Shown here: positions 1 through 8,708 of the stretch, in pieces
Numbering within the stretch: position 1 is the stretch's first letter
Layout: the number at the start of each line of letters is the position of its first letter
Origin: Salidesulfovibrio brasiliensis JCM 12178
Lineage (GTDB): Bacteria; Desulfobacterota; Desulfovibrionia; Desulfovibrionales; Desulfovibrionaceae
Reading direction: 5' to 3'
Assembly (NCBI RefSeq): GCF_001311825.1
Contig: NZ_BBCB01000003.1
Coordinates: 1 to 64,000 of the forward strand
Length of the DNA stretch: 64,000 bases
Notes under the pieces: model-generated
Databases searched by the model: none
What the model was told of the DNA's origin: nothing
What the model saw: only the letters and a program-made list of their open reading frames with translations
Position numbers and translations under genes: made by a program

Positions 1-70
1 ATATGAGCGGGCTTTTTTGCGTCAACATGGCATGGTTCCACAAATACACAAACGGCAGGCAGGGACGGCT

Positions 71-997
71 ATGCAACTTCCAAAGCAGCCATTTACGGCA
101 TATTTGGCACCTCGGGGTTTTGTCAGCGACCTCGTGCGTGAACTTGGTGGAAAGCGGGCAGGCCTCGTGGTTCGGGACAGGTTGGTCCTTCGCCCCGGCG
201 AGCCTGTCGAGTCCGCGTGGGCGCACAATGTCTGGTTTGATCCCCAGGTCATCACTATTTCGTCCATCAAGGACGCGGCCCGCCAACTGAAGGCGATCCA
301 GCGCAACTGGAGCCTGTATTCCGTTGACAACCACCGCCGCGCAAAGCTCATTCAGGAGCAACTCCCTCACGTTTCAGCCAAGCCGATCCCGTTCGGCAGT
401 CCTCTTCCTGACAGCCCGCTCGGCTCGTGGACCCTCTGGAGTCACGACACCGTCATTGCATCGCCGACATGCTCCAGCCCTGTGTCGGATGGTGAATACT
501 ATTTCGTGGAAAACAAAACAGATCCGCCCAACCGCGCATATCTCAAGCTGTGGGAGACGTTTACCCGTCTGAACCGTTTTCCGCGCCCCGGCGAACTCTG
601 CCTTGACCTTGGCAGCAGCCCCGGCGGCTGGAGCTGGGTTGCAGCCGAGTGCGGGGCCTATGTATTCAGCATCGACAAAGCGCCGCTGGACGGAAGGATT
701 GACCGTCACCCACGCATTCAACACTGCATCGGCAGCGGATTCGGTCTCGATCCCCGACATTGCGGCACCATAGACTGGCTATTCTCGGACATGGCCTGTT
801 ACCCCGAGCGTCTGTACAATCTTGTGACCCGTTGGCTTGAGCTTGGCCGATGCAGGAATTTTGTCTGCACCGTCAAGCTGCAGGGCGAAGAATATGCCAA
901 AGATCTTGAACCCTTTATGGCCATCCCCGGCTCTCGTCTCATGCATCTGTCTCACAACAAGCATGAGCTGACCTGGGTTCTTTTCGACACGATCTAA
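71..997 (+). CDS. RlmM/FtsJ-like 2'-O-ribose RNA methyltransferase
   Basis: About 308 residues. The C-terminal half is an FtsJ-type Rossmann methyltransferase: the SAM loop reads DLGSSPGGWSW (about residue 180), followed by an acidic SIDKAP strand, SDMAC and TVKLQ. These match the layout of RlmM, which methylates C2498 of 23S rRNA in E. coli. The N-terminal half resembles the THUMP-like part of RlmM but is shorter. The ATG at 71 is chosen because homology starts there and AGGGA lies just upstream; the frame is open from 17 without a better start. A different RNA target than 23S rRNA is possible. The family call is firm and the substrate is inferred. Confidence 0.8.
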   Translation: MQLPKQPFTAYLAPRGFVSDLVRELGGKRAGLVVRDRLVLRPGEPVESAWAHNVWFDPQVITISSIKDAARQLKAIQRNWSLYSVDNHRRAKLIQEQLPHVSAKPIPFGSPLPDSPLGSWTLWSHDTVIASPTCSSPVSDGEYYFVENKTDPPNRAYLKLWETFTRLNRFPRPGELCLDLGSSPGGWSWVAAECGAYVFSIDKAPLDGRIDRHPRIQHCIGSGFGLDPRHCGTIDWLFSDMACYPERLYNLVTRWLELGRCRNFVCTVKLQGEEYAKDLEPFMAIPGSRLMHLSHNKHELTWVLFDTI

Positions 998-1037
998 TAC
1001 TGCTGGCATACCCGGCCGGTTGTGCTATGGCTTGGGT

Positions 1038-1958
1038 ATGAAGGTCTTTTCAGCCATACTTTTTTTTGCGGTCCTGCTCGGCCCGCTGTCGGCTTCAGCT
1101 TTGGAACTGGCGCTGCCTCTTTACGCAGGTGCCAGCGATCCTGTGCTGGTCGAAATGGTTGATCTTGATCCGCGCCCCGGTTCGTGCGACGCCAATGGCG
1201 GCGAGCTGGCGCGGGACGGCTCTCGATACACGGCGCTCATGCTTCCGGAGCGCCTGGTGCACCATGGGGTATACGTCCTTGCGGCAGCCGCCGGTCGTGT
1301 CTCCCGCGTCGGCATGACCGACTCCGGCGCTGTGAGCGTCTCCATAATGCACGACAACAACTGGCAGACGACCTATGCAGGGATAGCCCCGGATTCCCTT
1401 TCCGTGTCGGTGGGGAACACTGTGGAGCAAGGTGCGCCGCTCGGTCTTCTGGCCCATGGTCGAAAAGGTATTCACTCTGCGCTTCAGTTCATGGTCACGC
1501 GAGCAGGTCGGGCGTACTGTCCTTTCTCCGGTGTTCCTGAAGGCGGCGGCTGCGGCTCACGAGGTGTACCCATGTGGACCATGCGTGCCGAGCTTGCCAT
1601 GGCGTATCGCTCCGAGGCGGTCGTTGACGCAGGATTCGGGTTCAATTCACCAGCAGGGGTGGTCTTTCCTGCGCCGCCTTTTGCGTTTCCGGCTCAATCC
1701 GATCCGGTGTTCTGTGCCACGGTGATGGGAGCCCGGTCCGGAGACATCATGCACCTCTCCATCCACTCGGGACATTCGCCTGTTGCAACGCGTAAAATCG
1801 TCATTCAGCATGAGAAGAAAATCACCTCGGAATGCCTTGCGGTCCCAGCCCGCTCTGGGCTATCCAAGAGCTTCCGGGGCGAGATGCGCCTCGAGCGGGA
1901 GCGTGACGGGATGCGGGCAACAGTGCTCAAGGCCTCGGCTTCCGGAAGCTGGAGGTAG
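1038..1958 (+). CDS. Exported M23-like (LysM/peptidase-fold) protein, probably non-catalytic
   Basis: About 306 residues. A Sec signal peptide (hydrophobic run to ASALE near residue 22) directs it to the periplasm. Residues about 90-165 resemble the beta-rich domain of M23 endopeptidases (G-V-Y-V-L-AAAAGRV, then SV-G-TVEQG-PLG). The zinc ligands usually found as HxxxD and LHxE are not visible; the expected HLHFE stretch reads HSALQFM. It may therefore bind cell-wall material or act as an adaptor rather than cleave peptidoglycan. The start ATG follows a poor ribosome site; an in-frame TTG lies at 1020. The stop is 1 bp before the next gene, so the two are co-transcribed. Confidence 0.6.
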   Translation: MKVFSAILFFAVLLGPLSASALELALPLYAGASDPVLVEMVDLDPRPGSCDANGGELARDGSRYTALMLPERLVHHGVYVLAAAAGRVSRVGMTDSGAVSVSIMHDNNWQTTYAGIAPDSLSVSVGNTVEQGAPLGLLAHGRKGIHSALQFMVTRAGRAYCPFSGVPEGGGCGSRGVPMWTMRAELAMAYRSEAVVDAGFGFNSPAGVVFPAPPFAFPAQSDPVFCATVMGARSGDIMHLSIHSGHSPVATRKIVIQHEKKITSECLAVPARSGLSKSFRGEMRLERERDGMRATVLKASASGSWR

Positions 1959-1959
1959 C

Positions 1960-3105
1960 ATGTATTTCGAGAGCCCGAACGGCTCAGACACCGAGTTTTT
2001 GCCGCCGGACGTTCTGAGCCGGGAGGATGTCGCCCGTCAGGCACAGGCCATCAAGGCTTCCGGCGCATTCTGTTTTTCCGATTACATTCCGTTTGGGCTG
2101 ATGGTTCTCAACGATCACCGGCAGGCTGTTTTCGCCAATCGCGGTGCGCTGCGCATGATCGATGCGGAGTCGGCCGCAGATGTGGTGGGCAAACGCCCCG
2201 GCACGATTTTTCGTTGTATTCACGCCAACAGCCGGGAGAACGGTTGCGGCACGACGGTTTTCTGCCGGGAGTGCGGGGCGGCCAATGCCATCAAATCGTC
2301 GCTGGGCGGGACCGAGGCGCAGGGAGAGTGCCGGATGCTTTGCGAGCGCGGTGACGGTCCGGAAGCCGTGGATCTTCGCGTCACCGCTGCACCGTACGTC
2401 AGTGAAGACGGTGAGCAGTTTACCGTGTTCTCACTGGAAGACATATCCGCAGACAAGCGCCGCCGGGTGCTTGAGCGCGTTTTCTTTCACGACATCCTCA
2501 ACCACGCTGGGGGCCTGCGGGGCATGGCCCAGTTCATTGCGGGCAATCCGGGGTCCTTTGACGAGGAAATCGCCTCGGTCATGGCAATGACGCTTGAAAA
2601 GCTCCTGAACGAGATTCTTGCACACAAGGACCTGACCGCCGCCGAAAGTGGCGAACTCCATCCCGTATCCAAGCGTATCCATACGGTTGAGCACATCACC
2701 AACGTGGCCAGAGTGTATCGTAAGCACGTGGTCGCCGAAGACAAGCGGGTGGTGGTGGACCCCGCATCGGTTGATGTTTCCATGGATGTGGACCCGGTGC
2801 TCCTGAACCGCGTTATCGGCAACATGGTCAAGAACGCGCTGGAAGCCAGCGTCTCTGGCGAGGCAGTGACCATCGGCTGCCGTGAGGAACAGGGGGCTGT
2901 CGTGTTCAGCGTGCACAATCCGGGCGTGATGCCGGAAAAGGTCAAGCGGCAGGTGTTCAAGCGCTCCTTTTCTACCAAGGGCGTTGATCGCGGCCTCGGA
3001 ACGTACAGCATTCTGCTTCTGGGCGAGAAGTATCTCGGCGGAAAGGTCGGGTTCAGCTCCGACGAAGGCTTCGGCACCGAGTTCCGAATAGCTTTGCCCG
3101 TGTAG
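1960..3105 (+). CDS. PAS sensor histidine kinase with cysteine cluster
   Basis: About 381 residues, cytosolic (no membrane segment). It starts with a GGAGG 4 bp before the ATG, right after the previous stop. An N-terminal PAS domain (about 35-150) carries C86, H88, C96, C102 and C105, an arrangement suited to binding metal or heme or to thiol redox sensing. The dimerisation helix holds the phospho-acceptor in FFHDILNH (about residue 178). The ATPase domain has the N box (NMVKNALEAS) and a G box near the C-terminus (RGLGTYS). No cognate response regulator is adjacent, so it is an orphan here. The kinase call is firm; the ligand of the cysteines is inferred. Confidence 0.85.
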   Translation: MYFESPNGSDTEFLPPDVLSREDVARQAQAIKASGAFCFSDYIPFGLMVLNDHRQAVFANRGALRMIDAESAADVVGKRPGTIFRCIHANSRENGCGTTVFCRECGAANAIKSSLGGTEAQGECRMLCERGDGPEAVDLRVTAAPYVSEDGEQFTVFSLEDISADKRRRVLERVFFHDILNHAGGLRGMAQFIAGNPGSFDEEIASVMAMTLEKLLNEILAHKDLTAAESGELHPVSKRIHTVEHITNVARVYRKHVVAEDKRVVVDPASVDVSMDVDPVLLNRVIGNMVKNALEASVSGEAVTIGCREEQGAVVFSVHNPGVMPEKVKRQVFKRSFSTKGVDRGLGTYSILLLGEKYLGGKVGFSSDEGFGTEFRIALPV

Positions 3106-3110
3106 AAAGG

Positions 3111-3147
3111 AAAACGGCCCGTCTCCTGCGAGACGGGCCGTTTTTTT
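3111..3147. terminator. Bidirectional rho-independent terminator
   Basis: A 15-bp perfect stem (3111-3125 with 3130-3144) has a 4-base loop and A/T tracts on both sides. It lies between the kinase gene on the plus strand and the peptidase gene on the minus strand and can serve both. Confidence 0.9.
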
Positions 3148-3164
3148 CGTGCTGTTCAGGCGCG

Positions 3165-4235
3165 CTAGAGCACTTCGCAGCCGTCTTCGGTAATGAGCAC
3201 TTCGTGTTCCCAGCGGATGCCGCCCCAGTCCGACCAGTACAGGCCGGGCTCCACGGTGACGATCATGCCGGGTTTGAGTTCGCCCTTGGCGTGGCGGCTC
3301 AGGCGTGGCGCCTCGTGAGTTTCAAGCCCAACCCCATGGCCGAGGCCGTGGGTGAAGTAGTCGGCGACGCCGCGTTTTTCCAGATAGTCCCACGACGCTT
3401 TCCAGCCGTCATAGCAGGTCAGGCCCGGTCGCAGGATGTCAATGGCAGCCTGTTGCGCGCCCTGAACCATCTCCAGAACCTCCCTGAAGCGGTCGGAGGG
3501 CGTGTCGCCCACCCAGAAGGTCCGCGTCTGATCGGAATTGTAGTTGTCAAAGCGGCAGCCGGTGTCGATGAGCACCAACTCGTTGTCGCGGAGCGGTTCG
3601 TCGGACGGCACACAGTGGGGCAGGGCAGCGTTTGGCCCAACGCCCACGATGGTGGAGAAGGCCAGCTCCTGAGCGCCGTTTTCGCGGAAGAATTTCTCGA
3701 TCTCCCAGGCAATGTCTTTTTCGCTCCTGCCGGGTTCGAGCTGTGTTTCGATGTAGGCCATGAGCCGGTGGTTCAGGTCCATGGAACGCTTCAGGCGGGC
3801 GATCTCGTCTGCGTCCTTGATGACGCGCAGTTCCTCCACCAGTTCCTTGGCCGAAACCAGCTCCAGATGCGACTTGAGGCCTTCGTAATCGAAGAGGCTC
3901 ATGGCTTCCGGTTCAAAGGCCACGGTTTTGTACCCCTTGCCCCGCAGGAACGTGGCGATGGTTTCCAGCCGCTTGGCCGAGTAGATGCAAATGTTTGCCT
4001 CGTCCCAGTGCCGTTTGGCCGCGTCCTCAAAGCGCGGGTCGGTGAAGAGGTAGTCCGGGCCGTCCTTGGTGATGCACAGCCAGCCGGAGGTCTCGTTGCA
4101 CTGTCCGTCGTGCAGCTCGAAGCCGCTGAGGTAGTAGCGGTTGGCGGCGTGGGAGACGATGAGCGCGGGCAGGTCGCGTTCGGTCAGGAGTCGCTTGAGG
4201 TTCTGCCTTCTGGTTTCAAATGCGGTGTTATCCAT
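3165..4235 (-). CDS. Xaa-Pro aminopeptidase-like M24 metallopeptidase
   Basis: About 356 residues, normal for short PepP/PepQ-type enzymes. The N-terminal creatinase-like domain covers about 1-125 and the pita-bread catalytic domain the rest. Metal ligands are visible: D in LIDTGCRF, D in NSDQTRT, H in THGLGHGVG, E in VTVEPGL and E in RWEHEV. It probably removes N-terminal residues before proline, or cleaves X-Pro dipeptides, in the cytosol. The ATG at 4235 is preferred over the longer frame because GGAAG lies 7 bp upstream and it begins 2 bp after the stop of the flavoprotein gene, which makes a two-gene operon. Confidence 0.85.
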   Translation of the reverse strand: MDNTAFETRRQNLKRLLTERDLPALIVSHAANRYYLSGFELHDGQCNETSGWLCITKDGPDYLFTDPRFEDAAKRHWDEANICIYSAKRLETIATFLRGKGYKTVAFEPEAMSLFDYEGLKSHLELVSAKELVEELRVIKDADEIARLKRSMDLNHRLMAYIETQLEPGRSEKDIAWEIEKFFRENGAQELAFSTIVGVGPNAALPHCVPSDEPLRDNELVLIDTGCRFDNYNSDQTRTFWVGDTPSDRFREVLEMVQGAQQAAIDILRPGLTCYDGWKASWDYLEKRGVADYFTHGLGHGVGLETHEAPRLSRHAKGELKPGMIVTVEPGLYWSDWGGIRWEHEVLITEDGCEVL

Positions 4236-4237
4236 GA

Positions 4238-5599
4238 TTACTTCCGAGTGTAGGTTGTTTCCGGGGTTCCCTGAACGATGAAGTCGGCCCATTCCACGCC
4301 CTGCATGACGCTGTGATCCATGTTGGCCGCCTCGTACTTCCAGCCGCCGAAGCGACCGCGGGAGTAGATGCCCTGCGCCTCCAGCCGGGGCTGGATGTGA
4401 TTCAGTCCGGCATCGCGCTCAAGGGTGGGCACCGGGTAGCCGTAGTCCACGCTGATCTCCCAGCGGGTCAGGATGTCAGGCTTTCGGGAGCCGTCCATGA
4501 GGGTCGTGTTCACGAGCCCGTCCACGGTGCGTTCCATGAGGCTGTCGAGCGCTTCCGGCTTGTGCTCCGAGTAGGACGTCTCGCACATGAAGGCGAGCTG
4601 GTTGCCGGGGTCGGCCGTATTGTTGGGCGAATAGTTGTGGAAGTTCGTGACCCTGTAGAAGGGGCAGTTGTCTTCCGGGAAATACATCCAGCAGCGGCTG
4701 TTGCGTTCGGACGGGGCCTTGACGTCAAGCCCCACGCCGCCCACATACACGCCGTTGCGCTTGAGCTTTTTGGTGGCTTCGACCATGGCTTCGTCTCGCT
4801 GGGCGAGCCACTGCCCGGCGAGAATATCCAGCGGGGCCGTGTTGAGCAGATGCTCGTATTCCACGGTCAGTCCCTGCTGCGTGGTGAGGGTCCGCGCCTG
4901 GCCGTCCACCTGCGCGACCGCCTGACCGTAGTGAATCTTTTCGCCGAGGGTGTCTGCCAGTCGGCGGAAGATTTCTCCGGTGCCGCCGTGCAGGGGGAAG
5001 AAGAAGGTGTTGTTCGGCCCCCAGCCCACGTCGTCTGTTTCAAGGACGATGTTCTTGATGACACCTTTGAGGTCCACCACGCTCACGCGCTCGCCGATCC
5101 AGTCGTACTGCATCAGCTCCGGCGGCGTGGCCCATACCTTGTAATTATAGGGCCAGAGAAAATGTCTGCCGATGCCTTTGCCGAAGATGTGCTCGATCCA
5201 TTCGCCGAAGTTGTTCGGTCGTGTTTCGGGGCGTTTGCCCGGCAGAAGACCGCGAACGCATTCCCACCGGGCCTCGGGGGGCAGGTGGCGGATGTTGTTC
5301 TGGAACGGGTAGGGCACCCATGTCCCGCAGGAACGTACCCACGATTCGCGCTGGTGTTCGAGCCGGTCGTCGCCCATGAGGGTGTCCATGAGGCGGTCGA
5401 AATAGTTGTAATGGGAGAACACCACGTGACCGCCGATGTCCCATGTGAATCCGGCATTGTCGCGGAAACTGGCCGCCAGCCCGCCCGCGTGGTCGTTTCG
5501 CTCCAGAACCACGCAGTCGTGTTCGCCCAGTTCCGCCAGCCGGTGGGCGGCTCCAAGCCCGGTGGGACCGGCCCCGATGATGGCGTATTTCGTCTTCAT
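4238..5599 (-). CDS. FAD-dependent amine-oxidase/UDP-galactopyranose-mutase-like flavoprotein
   Basis: 453 residues. The N-terminus is a dinucleotide-binding fold (IIGAGPTGLGAA, then an E at the end of the second strand in VLERNDHAGG), typical of the protoporphyrinogen oxidase / phytoene desaturase / UDP-galactopyranose mutase superfamily. The middle contains FSHYNYFDRL and a W/Y-rich stretch (WPYNYKVWATPP) also seen in mutase-like family members that act on sugars or lipids. No signal peptide is visible. It leads the operon with the M24 peptidase. Substrate is unknown; a role in glycan or lipid modification is only inferred. Confidence 0.7.
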   Translation of the reverse strand: MKTKYAIIGAGPTGLGAAHRLAELGEHDCVVLERNDHAGGLAASFRDNAGFTWDIGGHVVFSHYNYFDRLMDTLMGDDRLEHQRESWVRSCGTWVPYPFQNNIRHLPPEARWECVRGLLPGKRPETRPNNFGEWIEHIFGKGIGRHFLWPYNYKVWATPPELMQYDWIGERVSVVDLKGVIKNIVLETDDVGWGPNNTFFFPLHGGTGEIFRRLADTLGEKIHYGQAVAQVDGQARTLTTQQGLTVEYEHLLNTAPLDILAGQWLAQRDEAMVEATKKLKRNGVYVGGVGLDVKAPSERNSRCWMYFPEDNCPFYRVTNFHNYSPNNTADPGNQLAFMCETSYSEHKPEALDSLMERTVDGLVNTTLMDGSRKPDILTRWEISVDYGYPVPTLERDAGLNHIQPRLEAQGIYSRGRFGGWKYEAANMDHSVMQGVEWADFIVQGTPETTYTRK

Positions 5600-5805
5600 G
5601 CACCCTCCTGATTTCCGGTGCCGTATTGCACGCTATATTGGCGTCACAATCAAGCCCGGACCGAAAATAACATGCCGCGAACATAGTGTAACTTACCTTT
5701 CGTTACGGTGTCACGGTTTCGTAACAGCATATTGGTACCACATCCGGGTCGACGCTGAGGCGTGTCAATTTTTGAGACCTGAAATACCTTTATCTGGAGG
5801 AAGAA
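5600..5805 (+). promoter_or_regulatory. pst operon promoter region with PhoB-like repeats
   Basis: This 206-bp divergent spacer holds the control region of pstSCA. At 5687-5726 there is a GTGTAAC element, then GTTACG (5702-5707) inverted against CGTAAC (5720-5725), with TTTCGT/TTTCG repeated 19 bp apart. The repeats resemble, without exactly matching, PhoB-type direct repeats. CTGGAGG lies 6-12 bp before the pstS ATG. Phosphate control is inferred from the operon. Confidence 0.45.
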
Positions 5806-6614
5806 ATGAAAAAGTCCCTCATCGCCATTGTGGCGCTGCTCGTTCTGTCCGTGGCCTCTCTGGCCTCTGCCGCTGAAATCAAAGTCAAGGGTTCCACCAC
5901 TGTTGACCCGGCCATGAAGAAGTGGGCCGCCGCCTACGAAAAAGCCAATCCCGGCGTGCATTTCTCCATCTCCGCCACCGGCTCCGGTGACGGCGCCAAG
6001 GCCATCATCAACGGCACTGCCCAGATCGGCATGATGTCCCGCGACATGAAGCCCGCCGAAGTTGAAAAGTGCAAGGCCAACGGCATCGAGCCCAAGCAGT
6101 TCGTGGTTGCCCTCGACTGCCTCGTGCCCATCGTGCACCCCTCCAACTCCGTCTCCGGCCTGAGCACCGACCAGCTCAAGGACATCTATCAGGAAAAGAT
6201 CACCGACTGGAAGGCCGTCGGCGGCACCCCCGGCTTCATCGCCCTGTTCTCCCGTGAGACCAACTCCGGTACTTACGAAGTGTGGCACAAGAAAGTCATG
6301 AAGAAGGAAGACGAAGCCCAGCTCGTTTCCCGCATGCCTTCCAACGCCGCCATGCTGCCAAGATCGCCGGTAACAAGAAGGGCATCGGCTACGTGGGTCT
6401 CGGCTTCCTGAGCTCCTCCGTCAAGGCTCTCACCGTCAACGGTGTCGAAGCCAACGTCGAAAACGCCATCAACAAGTCCTACCCGCTTTCCCGCGGCCTG
6501 AACCTCTACACCGCTGGCGAGCCCACCGGTGAAGTCAAGAAGTTCATCGACTTCTGCATGAGCGCCGAAGGTCAGGCCATCGTGCAGGAAGTCGGCTTCG
6601 TGCCCGTCAACTAA
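5806..6614 (+). CDS. pstS: Phosphate ABC transporter periplasmic binding protein PstS (frameshifted in this sequence)
   Basis: Repaired length is about 269 residues, normal for short PstS. It has a signal peptide ending at ASAAE, followed by the phosphate-binding features KGSTTVDP, ATGSGDGAKA, MMSRDMKP and SRETNSGTYE. The reading frame breaks at 6355-6358, where CTGCC stands where CTGGCC would continue the protein; downstream the frame gives KKGIGYVGLGF and a normal C-terminus. A single missing G is the simplest reading, so the gene is probably intact in the cell. It captures inorganic phosphate in the periplasm for the PstCA permease encoded next. Confidence 0.9.
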
Positions 6615-6718
6615 GCGTCATTCCGAGAGGAATCGCTGAGCTAGACAAGTAAACCCGCCCGGGGTGCCACGCGCGCCCCGGCGGAATCCCTTGAAAAGGG
6701 GCCGGAGGAACAGATTCA

Positions 6719-7638
6719 ATGAGAAGACAGACCAAGGAAAGAGTGATTCAGGGAATATTCTTCTCCTGTGCCAGCCTTTCCATCATCGCCCTGGGCTGAT
6801 CATGTACTTCCTGGTCACGGAAGCCCTGCCGACCTTCACCGGCTTTGACGCCATGGGTGAACATCACAGCGGCGTCTCCTTTATAGATTTCATTTTCGGT
6901 GACAGGTGGATGCCCGTATCCGAGAATCCGCGCTGGGGGATTTTACCTCTGATCATGGGTTCCGTCTGGGTGACGCTCATCTCCTCGGCCATTGCCATTC
7001 CGCTTGGCATCATGACCGCCGTGTACCTTGCCGAGATCGCGCCGCCGAAAGTGCGTGAAATCGTCAAGCCCATGGTGGAACTGCTCGCCTCCCTGCCGTC
7101 CGTCGTCATCGGCTTTTTCGGGCTGGCGGTGGTCGCCCCCATCATGCTGGAGATTTTCAACATCCGCTTCGGCGTGAACATGCTCAACGCGAGCATCATG
7201 CTGGCCTTCATGGCCGTTCCCACCATCACCTCCATCGCCGAGGACGCGATTCACTCCGTCCCCGATGAGTTGAAGGAAGGTTCGCTCGCGCTGGGTGCAA
7301 CGCATTTCGAAACCATTCGCCGCGTCATTTTGCCCGCATCGCTTTCCGGCCTCTCCACGGCCGTCATTCTGGGCATGTCCCGCTCCATCGGCGAGACCAT
7401 GGTCGTGCTCATGGTCGCAGGCGGCGCGCCGCGCATCCCGCAGACGATCTTCGATCCGGTCCGGCCCATGCCCGCAAGCATCGCCGCGGAAATGGGCGAG
7501 ACCAGCTTCGGTCTGGAGATGCACTACTTCGCGCTGTTCGCCATCGCGATGGTGCTGTTCCTCATCACCTTCATGTTCAACCTGCTGGCTGACCACATCG
7601 CTCACAAGTACAAGCAGGTCGGCTCCGCCACCCTGTAA
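6719..7638 (+). CDS. pstC: Phosphate ABC transporter permease PstC (frameshifted near its start)
   Basis: Repaired length is about 306 residues. The true start is the ATG at 6719 behind GCCGGAGGA; from there the frame reads RRQTKERVIQ and a first membrane segment, then hits TGA at 6796. One missing C in GGGC(C)TG at 6793-6797 restores the continuation into IMYFLVTEALPTF. The rest is a standard PstC: six predicted membrane helices and the EAA coupling loop (GSLALGATHFETIRRVILPA). It forms the inner-membrane channel with PstA. The spacing from pstS is 104 bp with no terminator visible. Confidence 0.9.
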
Positions 7639-7650
7639 GGGAGAAGAACC

Positions 7651-8577
7651 ATGTCCGAAACGGTTAGCGAAGTTGCCCAGATGCAGCGAAACGGTGATGA
7701 AGGCCGCCTTGCGCGGCGCAGGATCACCCAGCACTTCTGGTTCAATCTCTTCCGCTTTGCGGTGCTCATCAACGGTCTGGCCCTGTTCATCATCGTGGGC
7801 TACATGGTCTACTACGGCCTGCCCGCCATCAGCTGGGACTTTCTTACCGGAATGCCCACGGAAGGCGGCCTTGCCGGGGGAATCTTCCCCTGCATCGTGG
7901 GGACCTTTTACCTGAGCATAGGCTCCATGGCTCTGGCTCTGCCGCTGGGCGTGGCCGCAGCCATCTATCTTCACGAATACGCCAAACCCGGACTGGCCAT
8001 GCGCCTTATCCGGCTGGCCATCAACAACCTCGCCGGCGTTCCGTCCGTCGTGTTCGGTCTCTTCGGCATGGCCTTCTTCGTGGCCGCGCGCGACCTCGGC
8101 GGCCTCGGCCTCGGCGTGTCCATCGCGGCAGGCGCCATGACGCTGGCGGTGCTCATCCTGCCGGTCATCATCGGTACCTCCGAAGAAGCGCTCCGGTCCG
8201 TGCCGGACACATTCCGCGAAGCCTCGCTCGGTCTCGGCGCCACCAAATGGCAGACCATCTTCAAGGTAGTGCTGCCTGCGGCGCTGCCCGGCGTGCTCAC
8301 CGGCTCCATTCTGTCCATCTCCCGCGCGGCGGGCGAGACTGCGGCCATCATGTTCACGGCTGCGGCCAGCTACAACCCGCGCCTGCCCGCCTCCATCTTC
8401 AACGAGGTCATGGCCCTGCCGTACCAGATTTACAGCCTGTCCGTTTCCTCCACCGACCCGGAGGCGACCCTGCCGCTGCAGTACGGCACCTCATTGGTGC
8501 TCATCACGCTGGTGCTGGGCATGAACCTCGTCGCCATCGTCCTTCGTTCCAAGCTGCGCAAGCGTCTGGTACGATAG
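7651..8577 (+). CDS. pstA: Phosphate ABC transporter permease PstA
   Basis: 308 residues. It has an N-terminal cytosolic tail, six hydrophobic helices and the EAA loop (ASLGLGATKWQTIFKVVLPA) that contacts the ATPase. It begins 12 bp after pstC with GGGAG upstream. It is followed directly by a strong terminator, so the ATPase gene pstB and the regulator phoU, which normally close this operon, are not here and must lie elsewhere. Confidence 0.93.
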   Translation: MSETVSEVAQMQRNGDEGRLARRRITQHFWFNLFRFAVLINGLALFIIVGYMVYYGLPAISWDFLTGMPTEGGLAGGIFPCIVGTFYLSIGSMALALPLGVAAAIYLHEYAKPGLAMRLIRLAINNLAGVPSVVFGLFGMAFFVAARDLGGLGLGVSIAAGAMTLAVLILPVIIGTSEEALRSVPDTFREASLGLGATKWQTIFKVVLPAALPGVLTGSILSISRAAGETAAIMFTAAASYNPRLPASIFNEVMALPYQIYSLSVSSTDPEATLPLQYGTSLVLITLVLGMNLVAIVLRSKLRKRLVR

Positions 8578-8602
8578 GAGCGCGGCTGTCCTGAAAATTT
8601 GA

Positions 8603-8633
8603 AGCCCCTGCCGTGATACGGCAGGGGCTTTTT
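8603..8633 (+). terminator. Rho-independent terminator of pstSCA
   Basis: A 12-bp perfect stem (8603-8614 with 8618-8629) with a 3-base loop runs into a T tract, 26 bp after the pstA stop. Confidence 0.93.
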
Positions 8634-8708
8634 GCTTCAGGGGCGGCTTACCCATTGCCAAACAGGGGCCCATGGGTATAATCGCGTCGTCAACCAAAGG
8701 AGAATCCG

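Noticed and set aside
5806-7638. pstS and pstC as decayed pseudogenes
   Set aside because: Both are repaired by one G/C base in the same sequence context as lesions in purL and other essential genes; domains on both sides are intact, so an error is more likely than decay.
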